From contig NC_058051.1 in NCBI RefSeq assembly GCF_020085105.1, positions 772,001-836,000 on the forward strand: a stretch of 64,000 nucleotides of DNA, written 5' to 3'. Numbering within the stretch: the first letter of the stretch is position 1; each line of letters opens with the position of its first letter. This DNA is from Siniperca chuatsi. Its lineage: Eukaryota > Chordata > Actinopteri > Centrarchiformes > Sinipercidae. The notes below the pieces were generated by a model. The model saw only the letters and a list, made by a program, of their open reading frames with translations, was not told where the DNA came from and did not search any database. Below are positions 60,879 through 64,000 of the stretch, one piece after another. A program made the position numbers and the translations under genes.

Positions 60879-62528
60879 GGGGCTGGTCTGGTGCCTGCAA
60901 CAAACCAGAAGGGGACCAGAGACTGCACACAGACCGCCTCCACGCTACCAATCCTTAACTAACCCAACACCCCATTTTAGCTTGTTTAACACTCAGAAAA
61001 CACACACACAAAACCAGGAAGTGTGTTGAAGCCAGGCTACAAGTTTCTGTCAGATCACTGTTTGGTTCTCGTTCAGTCGTCTAACAGCAGGAACGGAGAA
61101 ACACGAACTGAATGCTGCATTACAGTACACAGAGGGCCGAGACTAACCGGGCTGCGTGTCAGTAGCCTGGCCCCCCCACAGTCGGGGACTCGGGGCGGTT
61201 ATTAGTGTGGATGGACAGCTCGGAAACAAGAGCGTTTTAAATGTTCGACGGCTCAGTTTGAATTAATAAAGCTGTTTACGCCTGCGCTTCAGTGTGCGTC
61301 GCTCTCGCTCGAACAGCGTGAACTGAGACTTTCACGGTCTGTCTCCTGCGTGACCTCCAGAGACCGTCCACACTGTCTCTGGAGACCAGGAGGAACTCAG
61401 CTGATTTCTGTGACTACACGTATAATTTACTAACTCAGAAAGGTTTAGTCGGTGTTACGTTACTTTTTAAACATCGGCCCAGCACTTACTTTAAGTCTCT
61501 GCCAGATGAATGTGATGTGATGTGGGCAACTTTTGTGACATCACTTGAGGCTTCGTACTACATGTGCAGCAGAACTCCCCAACACCTGGAAACACCTGGA
61601 AACACACTTCCCTCTTTAATGTTTAACGAAGTCTGTTTCCCATTGCACACGAATTGTTGTTTGTCTTTTCAGATGCCGTTTTGCTCAACAACACGGTGCA
61701 GAACTTCGGGATGTTGGACCTGGTGAAGAAGGTTCTGGCCAGTCACAAGAGCCAGATGGACCGTTACAGAGAGCAGTACACTCGCAGCCTCGCCTGTCAG
61801 TACGACCCCCCCGAGCAGAGTCTTCTGAAATGGCCGCCCCGCGTTGTGTGTTGAGGGCTGAATAATGATCTTGGTGTGTGTTTGTGCATGTTGATGATGC
61901 GTCGTCTCCTCCTGCAGCTCTGGAGCAGCAGTGTGACGAGCACAGGAAGCGAGCCAAGGAGCTGAAGAGCAAGTCCCAGCACCTCAACAACGTCCTGATG
62001 ACCCTCACCCCAGTCCCTGCGCCCCCCGCGCCCAAGCGCCCCCGGCTGACCCGCGCCATCTCCGGCCCGGCCTCGGTCGGCGCCGCCCCCGCCCAGATCA
62101 CTCTGCCTCTCAACCAGCTGACGGGCCTGCCGCTGGGCAAGGTGCTGACCGTGGCAGGAGGCCCTGCCGGCGCCAACCTGGGGGGCTACACCTTCCTGAC
62201 CTCCTCGCTCTCTGGGTCGGAGCTGACGGCCGACGCCTCCAACCTGACCGTGCTGTCCGCGGCGGGTCAGGAGGGCGCGGCCGGCTCCGCAGCCTCCACG
62301 GCCTTCGTTAAGGTGGTCGGCCCCCAGTTCCAGCTGGTGACGCTGCCGGCTCCTCTGCAGAGCTTGGCCGCCGCGCAGAGCGCCGCCGTCCAACAGCAGG
62401 TGGGCAGCATCAGTGTGGTGGACGCCACGGCAACCGCTGCAGACGATTCACAAGAGGAAGGCCAGGCCGACGGTGACGAGGAAGGTCAGCCAGGGCAGGT
62501 TAAAGAGGAAGGCGGGGAGCAGCTGTGA
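57899..62528 (+). CDS. gmeb2: Glucocorticoid modulatory element-binding protein 2
   Basis: Nine coding exons: 57899-58041, 58173-58261, 58546-58670, 58806-58909, 59789-59946, 60457-60525, 60683-60820, 61673-61795, 61918-62528; 519 aa (human GMEB2 530). The start MASSEVSMQEMSEVVIVT matches GMEB2; an in-frame ATG 54 bases upstream (57845) would add 18 unrelated residues. Exons 3-5 encode the SAND domain: ITCGDAKATLVWKKFVCPGI, then AGKSTLKDWKRAIRLNG with the DNA-contacting KDWK at about 140-143, and the Cys/His segment YQHTKVCSNTCRSTK. A coiled coil follows (VQNFGMLDLVKKVLASHKSQ; LEQQCDEHRKRAKEL). The last exon is Ala/Pro-rich and acidic at its end. GMEB proteins bind CGT-containing elements as dimers and modulate glucocorticoid-receptor transcription in the nucleus. 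The DAVLLNN..QNFGMLDLV block is GMEB2-like rather than GMEB1-like. All introns fit GT-AG. Confidence 0.95.
59021..59112 (+). repeat. 23-bp tandem repeat, 4 copies (gmeb2 intron 4)
   Basis: AGTACTGGTGTCCAGGACTC plus CTC repeated four times with no mismatch seen, which suggests recent expansion. Confidence 0.95.
60543..60574 (+). repeat. (AC)n after gmeb2 exon 6
   Basis: AC dinucleotides starting 18 bases after the exon 6 end, in the short intron 6. Confidence 0.95.
60636..60674 (+). repeat. (TG)n directly upstream of gmeb2 exon 7
   Basis: 39 bases of TG that end eight bases before exon 7 (TATATCCAG). They stand in for the pyrimidine tract. Confidence 0.95.
60824..60875 (+). repeat. (AC)n directly downstream of gmeb2 exon 7
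   Basis: 52 bases of AC that start four bases after the exon 7 end (AAAG|GTTACACAC). Complementary to the TG run upstream of the same exon. Confidence 0.95.
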
Positions 62529-62856
62529 GACAGGCGATCCCTCTCCCGCCTCCCAGCCTGTCACTGGCCTTCGTGTCATCGTTTTGGACCCTGGACCGAA
62601 CGGAGGCCGGCGGCTCGTCCACTTCCTGGCTTTCACAGACCATTTCACGCATCGTGTGCTTTTGTCCTTTAACTTTAACGGCTTCCTGAGCCTTCCTCGG
62701 AGATGTCGTCCAACTGTCAAGATACCCGAGTTTATATCAGCGTGGCGGGAGCGATTTTACTGTAAATATGCATTTGTAAATAATGTGTTTGATACTGCTG
62801 TTACTGGAGGGATTTATTCCACGTAGGCTGGAAGAAGCAGCGTTGTTCAGTTTGGT

Positions 62857-62862
62857 AATAAA
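62857..62862 (+). terminator. Poly(A) signal, gmeb2
   Basis: AATAAA 330 bases after the gmeb2 stop codon, followed by a T/G-rich stretch (TGTTTTCAAG, TTGTGTT). Confidence 0.75.
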
Positions 62863-63004
62863 TGTTTTCAAGAACAACTTGTGTTAAATATTATTATCAT
62901 GTATTATTCCACGTCTTCGTCAGCGTGTAACTGGAGTGCGCTCGGAGACGGACCGAGGACTCGTACCTTTTCAAGCTCGCTTTGTTTTTTGGTCTCAGAG
63001 AAAA

Positions 63005-63075
63005 TTACTCAAGGTCCACTTACTGGCTTCTTCTGGAACTTTCAACCGCAGCTCACTGTCTTCGTCAGATGGAGT
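63005..63075. repeat. Second copy of the 9650-9712 dispersed repeat
   Basis: ACTCAAGGTCCACTTACTGG and the following AACTTTCAACCGCAG match the copy in the kiaa2013 intron. Confidence 0.6.
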
Positions 63076-63079
63076 GTGC

Positions 63080-64000
63080 TCAGCCGTCGTGTCAGTGCGT
63101 CAGCTGTAATAACTATTGGCTGACTAGAGTCATTAAGACCACAAAAAAGGACCAAAGTTTTGCACGAATTGTTCCCACGTCACAGGTAAATCAGGTAAAT
63201 CCGAAACAGGTGGTCGGTTTTACGCGCGGCGTGTCTTCGGGCTGTCGTCGGGCCTAAATGACCCCGTCGATCCTCATCCAGGGAGTCTGGTTCTGTGCTT
63301 GAGGATTGACTTGTCGACCCTGGATGAAGTTATCCTGAATAACAGCGTGCTCTTATTTTGATATAGAGGCAAACTGGGCAGAGAGTTGAAACCATGTGAC
63401 TGCAGTGGTGTGTTGGGAGCCCTCCCAGCATGCACTGGGGCGACAGATTCATGGACACAAATTTTGTTCACTTTCTCAAACTGCATTCGGTCCTGTTTCA
63501 GTGCGCAGACGTTCATTGTGTTGCATACTGGATCATGTGTGAGTGCAGGTAACTGTTCATTATTAAAACGACATTGTGATAATTACACCCGCAGATCTTA
63601 ATGATTTCTCAGTAAGTATCATAATGATATCAACTCTTTCATTACAAATCTAAGGGAGAGAAACATTTGTGTCTGAAAATGACTTCCTGTTTGTAGTTCA
63701 GGTTTGGGTTTAAGGACTTGTTGCTATGACAACAGTTCCAGATTCATTTTTAACCGTCTTCCAAGACCCCAAAGATCCAGACTCCGGATCCACCTTCCCC
63801 GGTGTGTCAGCTGGTTGAACTGAAGACGGTTTCAGAATAATCACCATGTGACCAAAACGTGCAGTTAATCTAATCAGCTCCCAGTGGCCCCCGGGGGCCT
63901 CAGACAACAGTTCGGCTCCCTGTCTGACAGAAATGGCAACAAAAAAAAGAAGTGATGCATTCTTACTTTTGGGGAAATGTGAATAATTAAGCCATATTCG
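63080..64000. other. Intergenic, nothing recognised
   Basis: No exon, repeat family or regulatory feature could be supported in this stretch downstream of gmeb2. Confidence 0.5.

Noticed and set aside
61685-62393. Minus-strand ORFs of 163 and 198 aa opposite gmeb2
   Set aside because: Antisense shadows of the GC-rich last gmeb2 exon; compositional Arg/Gly-rich translation with no domain.

Overview
The window is a piece of teleost (probably percomorph) nuclear genome. The evidence is the gene set and exon-intron structure, the vertebrate splice signals, and several interspersed repeats I recognise as abundant in spiny-rayed fish. Every assignment comes from reading the translated exons; no database search was run.

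Layout. (1) 1-2.6 kb: last coding exon (+) of a polyhomeotic gene, best matched to phc2, with a long 3' UTR holding a CA microsatellite and an inverted repeat; a LINE-1 fragment lies in the preceding intron. (2) 2.6-7.7 kb: non-coding, repeat-rich. (3) 8.7-11.3 kb (-): kiaa2013, a two-exon DUF2152 membrane protein. (4) 13.4-29.2 kb (+): complete plod1 (lysyl hydroxylase 1), 19 coding exons plus one duplicated exon. The kiaa2013-plod1 adjacency matches human 1p36. (5) 32.3-39.4 kb (-): tpx2, 16 coding exons, one of which carries a 1-nt frameshift. (6) 40-44 kb: non-coding, with two fish repeat families and a 1.65-kb minisatellite of 24-bp units. (7) 46.3-49.3 kb (+): a rhoa gene. (8) 52.3-55.1 kb (-): an eight-exon Nudix hydrolase of the DUF4743/Tnr3 type. 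(9) 57.9-62.5 kb (+): gmeb2, nine coding exons. The last 1.1 kb shows no gene.

The genes do not form a pathway: a Polycomb subunit, an uncharacterised membrane protein, a collagen-modifying ER enzyme, a spindle-assembly factor, a small GTPase, a thiamine-damage Nudix enzyme and a SAND-domain transcription factor. The most noteworthy structures are: a pair of homologous 126-nt, phase-0 exons in plod1, both encoding the iron-binding HxD of the catalytic domain; two probable GC-AG introns; gmeb2 exon 7 tightly bracketed by complementary TG and CA repeats; the 24-bp array that is open on both strands; a palindromic transposable element present five times, one copy carrying a nested insertion; and a LINE-1 insertion with a visible target-site duplication.
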